DNA from: Onstottus_B arcticum
GTDB lineage: Bacteria; Acidobacteriota; Blastocatellia; UBA7656
DNA: 64,000 nucleotides
NCBI GenBank assembly: GCA_038040485.1
Contig: JBBPIE010000015.1
Location: 1 to 64,000, forward strand
Direction of reading: 5' to 3'
This document shows, piece after piece, positions 36,401-45,335 of this stretch. The position numbers and the translations under genes were made by a program. Numbering within the stretch: position 1 is the first letter of the stretch; each line of letters starts with the position of its first letter. The notes beneath the pieces were generated by a model. It did not search any database. It was not told the origin of the DNA and saw only the letters and a list, made by a program, of their open reading frames with translations.

Positions 36401-38184
36401 ACAGCGAATATGTCTCCGGCTGCGTTTCGGAGCGGGAACTTTTGCACAATGTAAGCGTGCCAGCCATCCGCGTAAAGCGCCTCTTCTTCCGACTCCATTG
36501 CGCAACCAGCCGCTAAAACTCTCGCATCAGTAGCACGAAAAGCGGCTGCCAGCTCCTGTGAAAACACTTCAGCGTCGGTTCGACCCATGACTTTTTCGGG
36601 GCTCATGTTGAAAGTTCGTTCGAATGTCTTATTGATCCGCAGATAACGGCCCTCGACATCCTTCAGGAAGATCATTGCGGGGCAGTTGTCTAGAATCGCT
36701 TGGAGGTGAGTCCGACTCTCGTCGAGCGCCTGCTCTGCCTGCTTACGCTCAGTTATGTCTATTGATATTCCAGCAACCATGGTTGCGAGGCTCTGTGAAT
36801 CAAGGATTGGAAACTTGCTCACGAGCACGTAACGGTCATGGTCCTCCAGCGACCATGGCTCAACCGTTTGCAAGTCCCGTCGATGCTTTAGCACACGTTG
36901 GTCGTTCTTCTGGTATTCTCCGGCAATCCAAGGCGGCCAAAGTTCGAAGTCGGTAAGCCCCATCCATCTGTCTTGATGCTTCGGCAATATGTCTTGCAAC
37001 GGTTTGTTCATGTACACATAGCTGCCCTCGGAATCCTTTATCCAGGCGTAACCAGGCATGTGATCCATGAAAGAACGAAACCTGTTATCGCTCTCCTTGA
37101 GATCCCGAAACAATCGTTTGCGTTCAGTGATGTCCGTGTGCACGCCGACAAGTCCAATGATTTCACCGTTGGTTGCTCTTATGACCGCACCGTGGAAAGA
37201 GGCGGGAAACTTGCTGCCATCCTTCCTGCGGACAACCCCCTCTCCTTCCCAATGTCCGGTTCGCTTCAATGCCTCAACATTCTTCTGGCCTGCACCGCGA
37301 GAGTCATCAGGCACGATCAAATCCAGAACATTTCGTCCATGGACTTCCTCTGCTTTCCACTGGTAGATAGTCTCCGCATGCTTGTTCCACAGGAGAATCC
37401 GGTTCTCGAGATCAACTACGATCACCGCGTTGCGGACCTGATCCAGAAGCGAAGCTTGAAAGTGGATCTGCTCTTCTGAACGCTTGCGATCAGTGATTTC
37501 TTCCATGATCAGGAGCACCCCGGTAATCATTCCGTGAGCGTCGCGAAGCGTGGCGCTCGAGATGCTCACATCGATCAGCGATCCATCCTTCTTTCGCTGC
37601 CGGGCGTTGAAGCGACGCAGATCTTCGCCCTGGAACTGAGCTCTTAGGCGGTGCTCGTTCTCTACTCTCAGGTTTTCAGGAATGATCGGCAACGGCTGGC
37701 CTGCCACGTCATTCGCGCTCCAGCCAAACATCCGTTCGGCGGCGGGATTCCACAAAGCAACTTTCAGATCGAGATCGAGTACCAACATTGCCAGAGGGGA
37801 GGCGTGGATCGTTATCCGCTGCAGCTCGTCCGCCTCCCGCGCTTTCGCCTCGCTGCGATTACGCGCTTCGCCCAACGCGACAATCAGAAGGCACACAAAC
37901 GTGAATACGCCGAGCCTCGCAGGAACCGGCAGATCCGGATGACCCTCGGCCGAACGCACTAACGGGTAGGAAACAACAAAGAGCGAGAGGACAGCAGCGA
38001 GGAGGCCTGAACGCACTCCGCCCTGCCACGTGCTGATCAGAACTGCAACAAAGAAAAAAGGAATAAGGAGTCTGGGGTGGATCAACGATTGTGTCAGGAC
38101 CCCCGGTATCGAAGCGGCTATGACCGCAACGATTGCGATGACTACCCACCTTATCTTAGAGAAAGCTACAGAATTGAGGGCCAT
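33439..38184 (-). CDS. Giant membrane histidine kinase with ten PAS domains
   Basis: 1581 residues. Residues 1-105 hold four hydrophobic segments (IAVIAASIPGVLTQSL; LLIPFFFVAVLISTWQGGV) like the DUF4118 anchor of KdpD-type kinases. Ten PAS units follow, each starting with a short E-S-E-E-R-F/Y-like helix: MLVLDLDLKVALWNPAAERM, VIVVDLENRILLWNKHAETI, YAWIKDSEGSYVYMNKPL, MIFLKDVEGRYLRINKTF, LISFIGEDGRFKLINREW, VFVKDRQGRYQMINSAGA, IAVVDRDYRYLLANRAFL, ALSISGLEDGRLMEVNMAY, IIYSHDLEGNYTAVNKAV and LICTHDLDGLILSANRAAI. The HisKA_3 His is in GTRIARELHDELGSSLTGLR and HATPase_c ends with VRVPGRAED. It has the same transmitter type as the kinase at 31222 (many identical segments), so transmitter duplication is likely. 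No response regulator is adjacent. Confidence 0.92.
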   Translation of the reverse strand: MALNSVAFSKIRWVVIAIVAVIAASIPGVLTQSLIHPRLLIPFFFVAVLISTWQGGVRSGLLAAVLSLFVVSYPLVRSAEGHPDLPVPARLGVFTFVCLLIVALGEARNRSEAKAREADELQRITIHASPLAMLVLDLDLKVALWNPAAERMFGWSANDVAGQPLPIIPENLRVENEHRLRAQFQGEDLRRFNARQRKKDGSLIDVSISSATLRDAHGMITGVLLIMEEITDRKRSEEQIHFQASLLDQVRNAVIVVDLENRILLWNKHAETIYQWKAEEVHGRNVLDLIVPDDSRGAGQKNVEALKRTGHWEGEGVVRRKDGSKFPASFHGAVIRATNGEIIGLVGVHTDITERKRLFRDLKESDNRFRSFMDHMPGYAWIKDSEGSYVYMNKPLQDILPKHQDRWMGLTDFELWPPWIAGEYQKNDQRVLKHRRDLQTVEPWSLEDHDRYVLVSKFPILDSQSLATMVAGISIDITERKQAEQALDESRTHLQAILDNCPAMIFLKDVEGRYLRINKTFERTFNMSPEKVMGRTDAEVFSQELAAAFRATDARVLAAGCAMESEEEALYADGWHAYIVQKFPLRNAAGDIFAVGGISTDITERKRDEIEIKTQKEVLQTIFDHIPVLISFIGEDGRFKLINREWERTLGWSLDEMAHQDIDVLREQYPDPQDHQNVLNFIASANAKWAKFRTRVRDGRVIDTMWAHIRLSDGTSIGIGQDITEQERAHEALQESHNLQSAVVEATPDAVFVKDRQGRYQMINSAGAGFVGKPVEEIIGRDNTDLFLPEASREITRRDQEVMASGKAQTFEETVTAAGMTRTFLTTKDVYRDSKGTVRGLIGIAREITERKRTEERLQEYEKAVEGLEEMIAVVDRDYRYLLANRAFLRYRGLEREQVVGHLVSEVVGEEVFEEVIRPKVDECLQGKTVNYERKFAYPELGERDLFITYFPVEGPDGVDRVVAILRDITERKRAEEALRESEERFSRAFHSSPAALSISGLEDGRLMEVNMAYLELTGYSQSEVLGRTSLELGLWANPEHRMKMAQTLRERGPVRDLETQFRKKSGEVRNVLLSVELIELRATPCVLGIVQDVTDRKRAEEALRASEERYRDLVENAHDIIYSHDLEGNYTAVNKAVEQITGYSREEALKMNVAQIIAPEHLEQARSMIRRKLAGEKEPVYNLEIVAKDGRRVAFEVNTRLIHQDGVPVGIHGIARDVTARKRAQEELRESEERYRDLVENSTELICTHDLDGLILSANRAAIEVLGYDRKDHLGKKNIRDILPPEYRAEFPGYLTRLRKTGVATGLMRVQTKSGERRIWEYRNTLRTEGVVKPIVRGMARDITERRKAEENLKATSDQLRALSASLRSAREEEGTRIARELHDELGSSLTGLRFDLEEVHKSLSRFGDEAAISTLQEKIANMTRLTDGTINTVKRISSELRPSLLDDLGLVAAVEWEAQQFATRSGIPCRCHCFVEHLDLSRERATAVFRVFQEALTNILRHAKATRVNVTMTEEEAELVLEVRDDGSGITAAERADPRSLGLTGMRERVHLAGGTIEITGAAGVGTVLTVRVPGRAED

Positions 38185-38574
38185 GGCTAACCATCTCCAA
38201 ATCCCCGGTCCGCCTTGCCGTCACCGGCTGGTTGTAAATGCCATGCCGAGGATTTCACCGGGCTCGACTCGCGGCCCGTGGTTTGAGCTATCGAAGGGAC
38301 ATCGACAGTCTTAGCCGCATGTTCTCCACCTCGAACCTGACGGGATCGCAGTTGAACGATGACTTGAAGTCCATCAGTGCTGCCTTTTCCCGGCGCGACT
38401 CCGAGCGCCAGAGCTACGCAATGAGAGATGTCCGCTTCCGCGTCTCCGGGCCAGCCTTCCATTTGAGCCCGATCACCAGGGGAATCCAAGACTCCTATTG
38501 CCGCGAGCATAGCACACTCGAAAGAAAACACTTGGAAATAGTTCAGGTAGGTTGCGGCCGCCATCTCGTCAGTC
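38185..38574. other. Intergenic region, no confident gene
   Basis: About 390 bases between the ten-PAS kinase and msrA. A minus-strand frame of 125 codons (38187-38564) and a plus-strand frame of 133 codons overlap here, but neither has a convincing start, hydrophobic core or recognisable motif. I see no tRNA, repeat or clear promoter. It may hold the promoter of the kinase gene at 38184. Confidence 0.5.
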
Positions 38575-39240
38575 CTACTTCGATATGTAGAGATTGGGAA
38601 ACTGCTTGCGAAGACTGGCTACTTTGGGAAGATCGTTGATCCTGATGTAAGGCTCATCTGGATGCAGGGCGGCGTAGTTCTGGTGATAGCCCTCAGCTTC
38701 ATAAAACGCCTTGTTGGCCGCAAGCTCGGTGACGATCCGACTCGGAAACACCTTTGCAGCGTTGAGCTGTGCGATGTAAAGCCGAGCAATTTGCTTTTGA
38801 TCTTCGTTCGAGTAAAAGATAGCGGAGCGGTACTGAGGGCCGGTGTCGGGTCCCTGCCTGTTGAGCTCCGTGGGGTTGTGCGCGACAGAAAAGAAAACCT
38901 TGAGAAGCTGACCAAACGATATTTGCGACGGATCGTATTTGACCTCAACCGTTTCAGCATGCGCGGTCCCACCTGCTGAGACCATCTCATAGTGGGCCGT
39001 ACTGGCCGAGCCACCGCAGTAGCCGGACTTGACGTCGATGACTCCTTTGACGTGTTCGAACACCGCTTCAATACCCCAGAAACAGCCGCCGGCAAGCACC
39101 GCGGTTTGCTCGCCCTTCGCAGAACTCAGCGGCGCGTCAATTTCAGGGTCTGGGATTGTGACGGTTGCGATGGCCACGTTGCAGGCTAGCGTCATAACAA
39201 CCGGCAAGATTGCGAGAATGCGGAGACTAAGACGGTACAT
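38575..39240 (-). CDS. msrA: Peptide-methionine (S)-S-oxide reductase MsrA, secreted
   Basis: 221 residues. A signal-like N-terminus (ILAILPVVMTLACNVAIA) is followed by the MsrA core: GGCFWGIEAVFEHVKGV with the catalytic Cys near residue 53, and YCGG soon after. Further conserved stretches are VEVKYDPSQISFGQLLKVFF, TGPQYRSAIFYSNEDQKQIA and AEGYHQNYAALHPDEPYI. It reduces the S form of methionine sulfoxide in proteins. The signal peptide suggests a periplasmic or extracytoplasmic repair role; the Cys in the signal region does not fit a strict lipobox. The gene is alone, with no msrB next to it. Confidence 0.93.
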   Translation of the reverse strand: MYRLSLRILAILPVVMTLACNVAIATVTIPDPEIDAPLSSAKGEQTAVLAGGCFWGIEAVFEHVKGVIDVKSGYCGGSASTAHYEMVSAGGTAHAETVEVKYDPSQISFGQLLKVFFSVAHNPTELNRQGPDTGPQYRSAIFYSNEDQKQIARLYIAQLNAAKVFPSRIVTELAANKAFYEAEGYHQNYAALHPDEPYIRINDLPKVASLRKQFPNLYISK

Positions 39241-39328
39241 TTTACTCTGCCTTTCAAGGGACCGGCTACCCTGTACGATTCCTTTGCCCTCACTTCACGA
39301 GGTTTGAGCCGTTGGAGGAACAGGGTGT

Positions 39329-39403
<75 letters not shown>

Positions 39404-39469
39404 AATCAATTCAAATGAAAAGCGAAGGCAACCACTCCCGCCGTTGAGATGTCGCCTTCGCCTTGAAAC

Positions 39470-39546
<77 letters not shown>

Positions 39547-39621
39547 TCGAAGAACTGCATTCTAGCGGCCAGGAAATTGATCTGTCAACTTCGGCCCTAA
39601 TTCGCTCTTCATTAGTCGCAG

Positions 39622-40083
39622 TTACCTCAGTTCCTTCCGCATCACAAGCGCGTCTTCAATCGGACTGCGATAGTAGTCCCGGCGGCGCCCGATGAGCTTG
39701 AACCCAAGCTTCTTGTATAGCGCCTGTGCTGCTTCATTCGAGGCCCTAACCTCTAATATCACCAACTTGACGCCGCGGTAACCCGATTCGTCCATGGCAG
39801 CTTCCATCAAACTCCTGGCCACGCCGATCCGTCGAAACGCCGGTCGCGAAGCCACGTTGTTGATATGCATTTCGTCTTCGACAATCCATCCCGCAAAGAA
39901 CCCCGCAATCGACGGAGCCGGGTGAAGGTTCCGAGCCACCATCATCACCGAATTGGGATTGGTGAACAGCTCGCGGCGATAGGCATCGTATCCCCAACGG
40001 TTGAGCCCGCTCGCCTCTTCGATTTCAACGACCTCGATCAAATCCTGCTCGCGCATCGGCTCGACCGTATAAGACCGAAACAT
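39622..40083 (-). CDS. rimI: Ribosomal protein S18-alanine N-acetyltransferase RimI-like
   Basis: About 153 residues from the Met at 40083 (MFRSYTVEPMREQ), a normal length for RimI; a longer frame from 40227 adds 48 Arg/Pro-rich residues. GNAT fold landmarks: DLIEVVEIEEASGLNRWGYD, an acetyl-CoA loop around RRIGVARSLMEAAMDESGYR (Q/R-x-x-G-x-A pattern) and EVRASNEAAQALYKKLGFKL near the C-terminus. RimI acetylates the N-terminal Ala of ribosomal protein S18. It is immediately downstream of tsaB on the same strand, a common bacterial pairing. Start position is uncertain because no strong ribosome binding site is seen. Confidence 0.85.
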   Translation of the reverse strand: MFRSYTVEPMREQDLIEVVEIEEASGLNRWGYDAYRRELFTNPNSVMMVARNLHPAPSIAGFFAGWIVEDEMHINNVASRPAFRRIGVARSLMEAAMDESGYRGVKLVILEVRASNEAAQALYKKLGFKLIGRRRDYYRSPIEDALVMRKELR

Positions 40084-40253
40084 CAGGCCATACTGCTCGG
40101 GTGTTATGTCGCTGAGTGACAAAGTCAAATCCTCTGGGGCGCGTGGCTTACGCGATCGTGACACAACGGCACGGACTGCACCCGGCCAAGTTCCCGCGGT
40201 ACTTCGGCGGTCGGCCGATTTACCCACGTTCAGCGGGCGACCGGTTCGGAGCT

Positions 40254-41048
40254 CTATAGTTGCCGGCGGACACGAGCTATCTTCGAGCCCAGCAACCCCC
40301 TCTCGAGCTTAATCTCCGCTTCAGGTCTCCGCACGTAACAGGCTGCTACGCTCTCCGGAGTTCCTGCCTCGCCTTTCAAGTATCTCATCAAAGCCAGTCG
40401 CGCGACGCCTTCCGCAAGCGACGCATCTGAACTTTGAACCGCCCAGGCTCTGGACAACTGAGACGAGTCATCGCGTCGGATATCACTCGCCAGCTTCGTG
40501 ATCTCTTCGACGTTCTCGGCTGCTGCTTCTCCGGCAAGAATCACACGGTCAATATGCGCAATTCGATCAAGCGCGAGGCGCAATGTTGACACGAGCGGCT
40601 CATTCTCAGCAACGAGTCCGCCCTGCCCGTCCCGTGAGAACAACTGCGAGTAGACCTCTCCCTTGTACGCATTCAACATTGCCAGCACCGGACGAGTGCC
40701 CTTGGCGTTTGCCGCCGCTGCTTCGAGAGACGTGACGCCGATCATCGGCTTTTCCGCAGCCACCGCGAGACCTTTCGCAGCCGCTATCCCCACTCTCAGC
40801 CCGGTGAATCCGCCAGGCCCAACACACACGGCAAACAGATCCAGATCTTCAATCGCGAGCCCTGCATCTCGAACCAGCCGGTCTATCTCGAGCCATAACT
40901 TCTCAGAGCGATCCTCATCGAAGCCAACACTCATTGACTTCACGACGTCGCCCCTTCGCGTTACACACATGCTCGTAACTCTTGAAGAAGTGTCGATAGC
41001 AAGCAGGATTGGGGCTGATGTGGGCTGTGGGTTCAATAGCGCTGCCAT
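40254..41048 (-). CDS. tsaB: tRNA threonylcarbamoyladenosine biosynthesis protein TsaB
   Basis: 264 residues. N-terminal ILLAIDTSSRVTSMCVTR and the central FAVCVGPGGFTGLRVGIAAA match TsaB/YeaZ of the ASKHA fold. TsaB is the partner of TsaD in forming t6A37 on ANN-decoding tRNAs; it lacks the catalytic metal-binding residues of TsaD. It is followed by rimI and is divergent from mutS with 198 bases between the start codons. Confidence 0.93.
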   Translation of the reverse strand: MAALLNPQPTSAPILLAIDTSSRVTSMCVTRRGDVVKSMSVGFDEDRSEKLWLEIDRLVRDAGLAIEDLDLFAVCVGPGGFTGLRVGIAAAKGLAVAAEKPMIGVTSLEAAAANAKGTRPVLAMLNAYKGEVYSQLFSRDGQGGLVAENEPLVSTLRLALDRIAHIDRVILAGEAAAENVEEITKLASDIRRDDSSQLSRAWAVQSSDASLAEGVARLALMRYLKGEAGTPESVAACYVRRPEAEIKLERGLLGSKIARVRRQL

Positions 41049-41104
41049 TCCGGGTTAGTCGGTGCGATCAAACCTGAAGGGAACCAAGGAACAGCTCGCC
41101 AAGT

Positions 41105-41132
41105 TTGACCTCTCAAGCGCGGATTATATATT
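41105..41132 (+). promoter_or_regulatory. Putative sigma-70-type promoter for mutS
   Basis: TTGACC at 41105-41110 and TATATT at 41127-41132 are separated by 16 bases. It lies about 115 bases upstream of the preferred mutS start and supports that start over a longer frame that would begin inside the promoter. No experimental evidence is available. Confidence 0.45.
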
Positions 41133-41245
41133 CTGCATACGACTCGAACAACCTCAGCGGGCAAGAACGAGTTCACACGCGCCGAAGTCCCGGCGCCGGG
41201 CCGTCCACAACTACTAGGAGCCGGCTGCTGTTCGCAGACAACGAT

Positions 41246-43897
41246 ATGCAACAATCCACGCCAATGCTCAGGCAGTACGAGGAGATCAAGCGCCAGCATC
41301 CCGGCACGCTTCTCTTCTTTCGCCTCGGCGACTTCTACGAGTTGTTCTTCGACGACGCAGTCATCGGAGCGAAAGAGCTGGAGATCACTCTGACGGCGCG
41401 TCATCGCGAACGTGGAAACGCGGTGCCGATGTGCGGCGTGCCGTATCACGCGGCGAGCGGCTATATCGCGAAGCTGGTCCGCAAGGGTTACCGCGTTGCT
41501 ATATGCGAACAAACCGAGGATGCGAAGAAAGCAACAAAGCTTGTGCGCCGCGAGGTCGTCCGAATAGTCACGCCGGGCACGGCGATCGATTCTCAGTTGC
41601 TTGACGCTCGGGAGAACAACTACCTCGCCTCGGTCTTTGGAACAGGTTCGGGAATGGCCGCGGCGTTCCTGGATATATCAACCGGCGAGTTCCTCGCTAC
41701 CGAGTTCGTGGGAGATTCAGCGTGGCCGCGAGTGCTCGAACAACTTGACTGCTTCGGGCCTCGTGAGATCATTTTCCCCAGGTCGCTCGAACCGCTGTTG
41801 AAAGCTCCGCCCAGTCCAGGTGAACAATCCACCGTCGAGACCCCGGCCTCGTCGCTTCTCGTTTCGGGACAGGAGCCGGCGCTCACCCCGCTGGATGACT
41901 GGTCGTTTCAGATCGACCGAGCCGCGGAGTTGTTACAAACGCACTTCGCTGTCGCGTCGCTCGAAGGCTTTGGGCTGGCCGGGCATGACCTTGCGATTGC
42001 AGCGGCCGGGGCGGCGCTTCATTACGCGCGCGAAACTCAAAAGCAGGAAGCGACTCACATCAGCGGCCTTTCCTACTTCGAGCCCAGCGACTATCTGATT
42101 CTCGACTCGCCCACCGTGCGCAACCTGGAGCTGGTCGAGGCGCTCGACGGCTCGCGTTCGCGAACGCTGCTAGGCGTAATCGACGAGACGGTGACCGGAA
42201 TGGGCTCGCGCCTGCTGAAGCAATGGCTCCTGCGGCCGTCTATGAAAATCGGCGAGCTGAACGCGAGGCTCGACTCGGTCGACGAGCTCAGAGCCGCGCT
42301 CATCCTTCGCGACCGGCTTCGCGGAGAGCTGAAGCAAATCGCCGATCTCGAACGCTTGATGGCTCGCATAAGTCTGGGACGCGCCACGCCCCGCGATCTC
42401 GTAGCGCTCAAGACTTCAGCCGACGCGATCCCGCACGTCAAGGACTTGATGGCCGACGCGACATCCTCGCTCCTGGAAGTCCTAGCCGAAAACCTCGATG
42501 AATTGGCCGACCTTCGCGAGCTGATCGGGCGCAGCATCGCTGACGAGCCTCCAGCCACAACCGCTGACAGCGGATACATTCGCGCGGGGTACAACCTAGA
42601 CCTGGACGAGCTGCGCGAGCTTGCGGCTTCCAGCAAAAGCGTGATCGCCCGAATCGAAACGCGCGAGCGCGCTCGCACCGGTATCTCATCGCTCAAGGTG
42701 AAATTCAACAACGTGTTCGGCTACTTCATAGAGGTGAGCAAGGCGAACATGAAAAACGTGCCCGGTGACTACGAGCGCCGGCAGACGCTGACCAACGCCG
42801 AACGATACACAACGCCCGAGCTGAAAGAATACGAAGCAAAAGTGCTTGGAGCCGAAGAGCGAATCGCCGAGATCGAACAGGAACTCTTCACTGAGATTCG
42901 CCAGGCAGTAGCTATCGAGACTCGCCGAGTGCAAGCCTCCGCGCAGGCGCTTTCAACGCTCGATGTGTTGTTATCGCTGGCCGAACTCGCCGCCAGGCGC
43001 AACTATTGCCGGCCAGTGCTGACCGAAGACGATGAGATCTACATTCGCACGGGCCGGCATCCGGTCATCGAAGCGTCCGGCGCCCGATTCATACCGAACG
43101 ACACTTACCTCAACAACTCGACCGACCGGCTGTTGATCATCACCGGACCAAACATGGGCGGCAAGTCGGTTTATCTTCGGCAAGCGGCGCTCATCTCTAT
43201 CCTTGCTCAGATCGGTTCGTTCGTTCCCGCGGACGAAGCGCGGCTAGCAATTCTGGATCGCGTATTCACCCGCGTCGGCGCTTCGGACAGTCTCGCGCGC
43301 GGCCGCTCGACTTTCATGGTCGAGATGACCGAGACCGCAAATATCCTGAACACCGCGACACCTCGCAGCCTCGTGCTGCTCGACGAAGTGGGGCGCGGGA
43401 CTTCGACGTTTGACGGGTTGTCGCTGGCGTGGGCTATCGCCGAATACTTGCACGACAACGCCGAACACGCGGCGAAGACGTTGTTCGCGACTCATTATCA
43501 CGAGATGACCGAGCTTGCGAAGCTGCTGCCGGGCGTTCGCAACTATCAAATGGCTGCGAAGGAAACGGGCGGCGCGATCGTCTTTCTGCGCCGTGTAGTG
43601 GAAGGCTCGGCTTCGAAGTCTTATGGGATTGAAGTGGGACGACTTGCAGGATTGCCGCGCACGGTCACAGATCGCGCGCGGGAGATACTACTGAATCTTG
43701 AAGCAAACGAGCTGGACGTCACTGGGAGGCCGAAACTCGCGCGGCATCTTCCTTCGCGAAAGAATGCGCCGCAGCCGACGCTGTTTGAAGCGGCCAACGA
43801 CGCAGTCGTGGATGAGCTGCGAAATCTCGAGCCTGATGCGCTTACTCCGGACCAGGTGCTCGATGTGGTTCGGCGATTGAAGGAACGGCTGATGTGA
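41246..43897 (+). CDS. mutS: DNA mismatch repair protein MutS
   Basis: About 883 residues from the ATG at 41246 (MQQSTPMLRQYEE); a longer frame starts at 41105 inside a promoter-like sequence and is rejected. The mismatch-binding motif is GDFYELFFDD near residue 32 (Phe-x-Glu), and the ATPase domain shows Walker A GPNMGGKSVYLRQ near 634 and Walker B LVLLDEVGRGTSTFDG near 710. It recognises mismatches and short loops, and works with MutL, which is not in this window. C-terminal LxxALxPxQxL-like tail (EPDALTPDQVLDVVRRL) resembles the dimer/tetramerisation segment. Confidence 0.95.
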   Translation: MQQSTPMLRQYEEIKRQHPGTLLFFRLGDFYELFFDDAVIGAKELEITLTARHRERGNAVPMCGVPYHAASGYIAKLVRKGYRVAICEQTEDAKKATKLVRREVVRIVTPGTAIDSQLLDARENNYLASVFGTGSGMAAAFLDISTGEFLATEFVGDSAWPRVLEQLDCFGPREIIFPRSLEPLLKAPPSPGEQSTVETPASSLLVSGQEPALTPLDDWSFQIDRAAELLQTHFAVASLEGFGLAGHDLAIAAAGAALHYARETQKQEATHISGLSYFEPSDYLILDSPTVRNLELVEALDGSRSRTLLGVIDETVTGMGSRLLKQWLLRPSMKIGELNARLDSVDELRAALILRDRLRGELKQIADLERLMARISLGRATPRDLVALKTSADAIPHVKDLMADATSSLLEVLAENLDELADLRELIGRSIADEPPATTADSGYIRAGYNLDLDELRELAASSKSVIARIETRERARTGISSLKVKFNNVFGYFIEVSKANMKNVPGDYERRQTLTNAERYTTPELKEYEAKVLGAEERIAEIEQELFTEIRQAVAIETRRVQASAQALSTLDVLLSLAELAARRNYCRPVLTEDDEIYIRTGRHPVIEASGARFIPNDTYLNNSTDRLLIITGPNMGGKSVYLRQAALISILAQIGSFVPADEARLAILDRVFTRVGASDSLARGRSTFMVEMTETANILNTATPRSLVLLDEVGRGTSTFDGLSLAWAIAEYLHDNAEHAAKTLFATHYHEMTELAKLLPGVRNYQMAAKETGGAIVFLRRVVEGSASKSYGIEVGRLAGLPRTVTDRAREILLNLEANELDVTGRPKLARHLPSRKNAPQPTLFEAANDAVVDELRNLEPDALTPDQVLDVVRRLKERLM

Positions 43898-43938
43898 TTT
43901 TAGTTTTCGGTTGAGAAGACTTCGCCGCCGAAACAGCG

Positions 43939-44379
43939 TCAGGCCAGCCGCTTCGCGAGTTCATCCACTCGGTCTTCGAGGTCTCGTTCGTAAGCGTGAA
44001 CGCGGCTGACCATCTCGGAATACATCTCCATCCTTCGGTCAAGCTGCCGAAAGCTTTTTTCCACTTCAGCGCGAAAGCTTTGCTGGGAGCTCCTGATCTC
44101 GGAGATCTGCGCCTCCAGCGTTTCTCTCAGCTCCGCAATCTGGGCTTGCCTCAATCGGCTCTCGGTTTGGCCCGACTCCTTCAGTTCGCCCAGTTGTGCT
44201 TGGACAGCTTCCCAGATCGGGCGAGTCTCGCGCAGCCTCTCGTCCACCTTTGTCTCAACCTGCTCGAGCCGGGTTCTCAGCTCTTGTTGGCCCGTTCTCA
44301 GCTCTTGTTGGCCAGCCAATAACTGATCTAGTTTTTGATCGTGTGAGTCATTGAGGGTATCCGTCGAGTTGTCGCTCAT
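43939..44379 (-). CDS. Coiled-coil protein of unknown function
   Basis: About 146 residues (start at MSDNSTDTLN) made up almost entirely of predicted coiled coil rich in Glu, Gln and Arg. It includes a duplicated GQQELRT unit encoded by a 21-base tandem repeat at 44273-44314. There is no membrane segment or signal peptide. It resembles many uncharacterised coiled-coil proteins. It is convergent with mutS and upstream of a divergent glycosyltransferase, so context gives no role. The frame is clean and the composition protein-like. Confidence 0.6.
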   Translation of the reverse strand: MSDNSTDTLNDSHDQKLDQLLAGQQELRTGQQELRTRLEQVETKVDERLRETRPIWEAVQAQLGELKESGQTESRLRQAQIAELRETLEAQISEIRSSQQSFRAEVEKSFRQLDRRMEMYSEMVSRVHAYERDLEDRVDELAKRLA

Positions 44380-44577
44380 CTCTTCCTCCAACCTTATCGT
44401 GCACCCACAATCGCCCGTTGCAAGGGATTATACTCAATGTTCGCTGATTCAGCTAAGCGAATTCGCGGAAAGCCAGTAAGACAAGTACAACCTTCATCTC
44501 CTATCAGTCAGACTGAGTTTTGCTCAGTCGCTCTATGTTCAGAAAGAGGTGGTGAGGTAGAATCCCGCCTTGCCACA

Positions 44578-45327
44578 ATGAAGATCAGCGCCACAGTCAT
44601 CACCTTTAACGAAGAGCAAAACATCGCCGAAGCGCTCGAGTCGCTCGCGTGGGCGGATGAGATCGTCGTAGTCGATCGCGAAAGCACAGACCGCACCGTA
44701 GAGATCGCCCGCCAATTCACCGATCAAGTCTATGTTCGCGAGTGGCAGGGATATTCAAACCAGAAAAACTTCGCAGCCGAGCAAGCTCAAAACGATTGGA
44801 TCTTCAGCCTCGACGCCGACGAACGCGTCTCGCCTGAGCTTGCGGCGGAGATCGCGCGGCTCAAACAAGCGCCCGACCGCGAAGCCTCCGGCTACGAGAT
44901 GGCGCGCCTCACGTTCTATCTCGGTCGTTGGATCAAGCACTCGGGCTGGTATCCCGATCGCAAGCTTCGACTCTACGATCGCAGGCGCGCCCGCTGGCGC
45001 GGCGACTATGTTCACGAAGCTCTCGAAACGGACGGGCGAGTCGAGCGACTCGGCGGAAACCTTCTTCACTTCACGGTTCGAAGCGCGTCCGAACATCACA
45101 CGCGGCTGGACCGTTACACGACGCTCGCCGCCGAGCAAGCACACGCGAACGGCAAGTCGGGCTCGCTTGTCTCGTTGGTTCTCTCACCGGCTGGCGCATT
45201 CATTCGTTCTTATGTTTTGAAGCTGGGCTTTCTAGATGGAGTTCAGGGTTTCATAATCGCGCGCTTCGCGGCGCACTATGCCTTTCTAAAAAACCTGAAG
45301 CTTTGGCAGATGAAAGGTAGAGTGTGA
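44578..45327 (+). CDS. Glycosyltransferase family 2 (WaaE/KdtX-like)
   Basis: 249 residues starting MKISATVITFNEEQNIAEA, the usual GT2 opening; an upstream extension from 44437 is not supported. The GT-A core has DEIVVVDRESTDRTVEIARQ, FSLDADERVSPELAAEI (DxD-like motif) and WYPDRKLRLYDRRRARWRG. It resembles lipopolysaccharide core glycosyltransferases of the WaaE group. It is convergent with the glycosyltransferase gene at 45336, with 8 bases between, and both are likely used for surface glycans. It is outside the main exopolysaccharide locus. Confidence 0.88.
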   Translation: MKISATVITFNEEQNIAEALESLAWADEIVVVDRESTDRTVEIARQFTDQVYVREWQGYSNQKNFAAEQAQNDWIFSLDADERVSPELAAEIARLKQAPDREASGYEMARLTFYLGRWIKHSGWYPDRKLRLYDRRRARWRGDYVHEALETDGRVERLGGNLLHFTVRSASEHHTRLDRYTTLAAEQAHANGKSGSLVSLVLSPAGAFIRSYVLKLGFLDGVQGFIIARFAAHYAFLKNLKLWQMKGRV

Positions 45328-45335
45328 CAGCCGGA

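Noticed and set aside
38187..38564. Minus-strand 125-codon frame after the ten-PAS kinase
   Set aside because: No motif or hydrophobic pattern, overlaps an equally long plus-strand frame and has no clear ribosome binding site.
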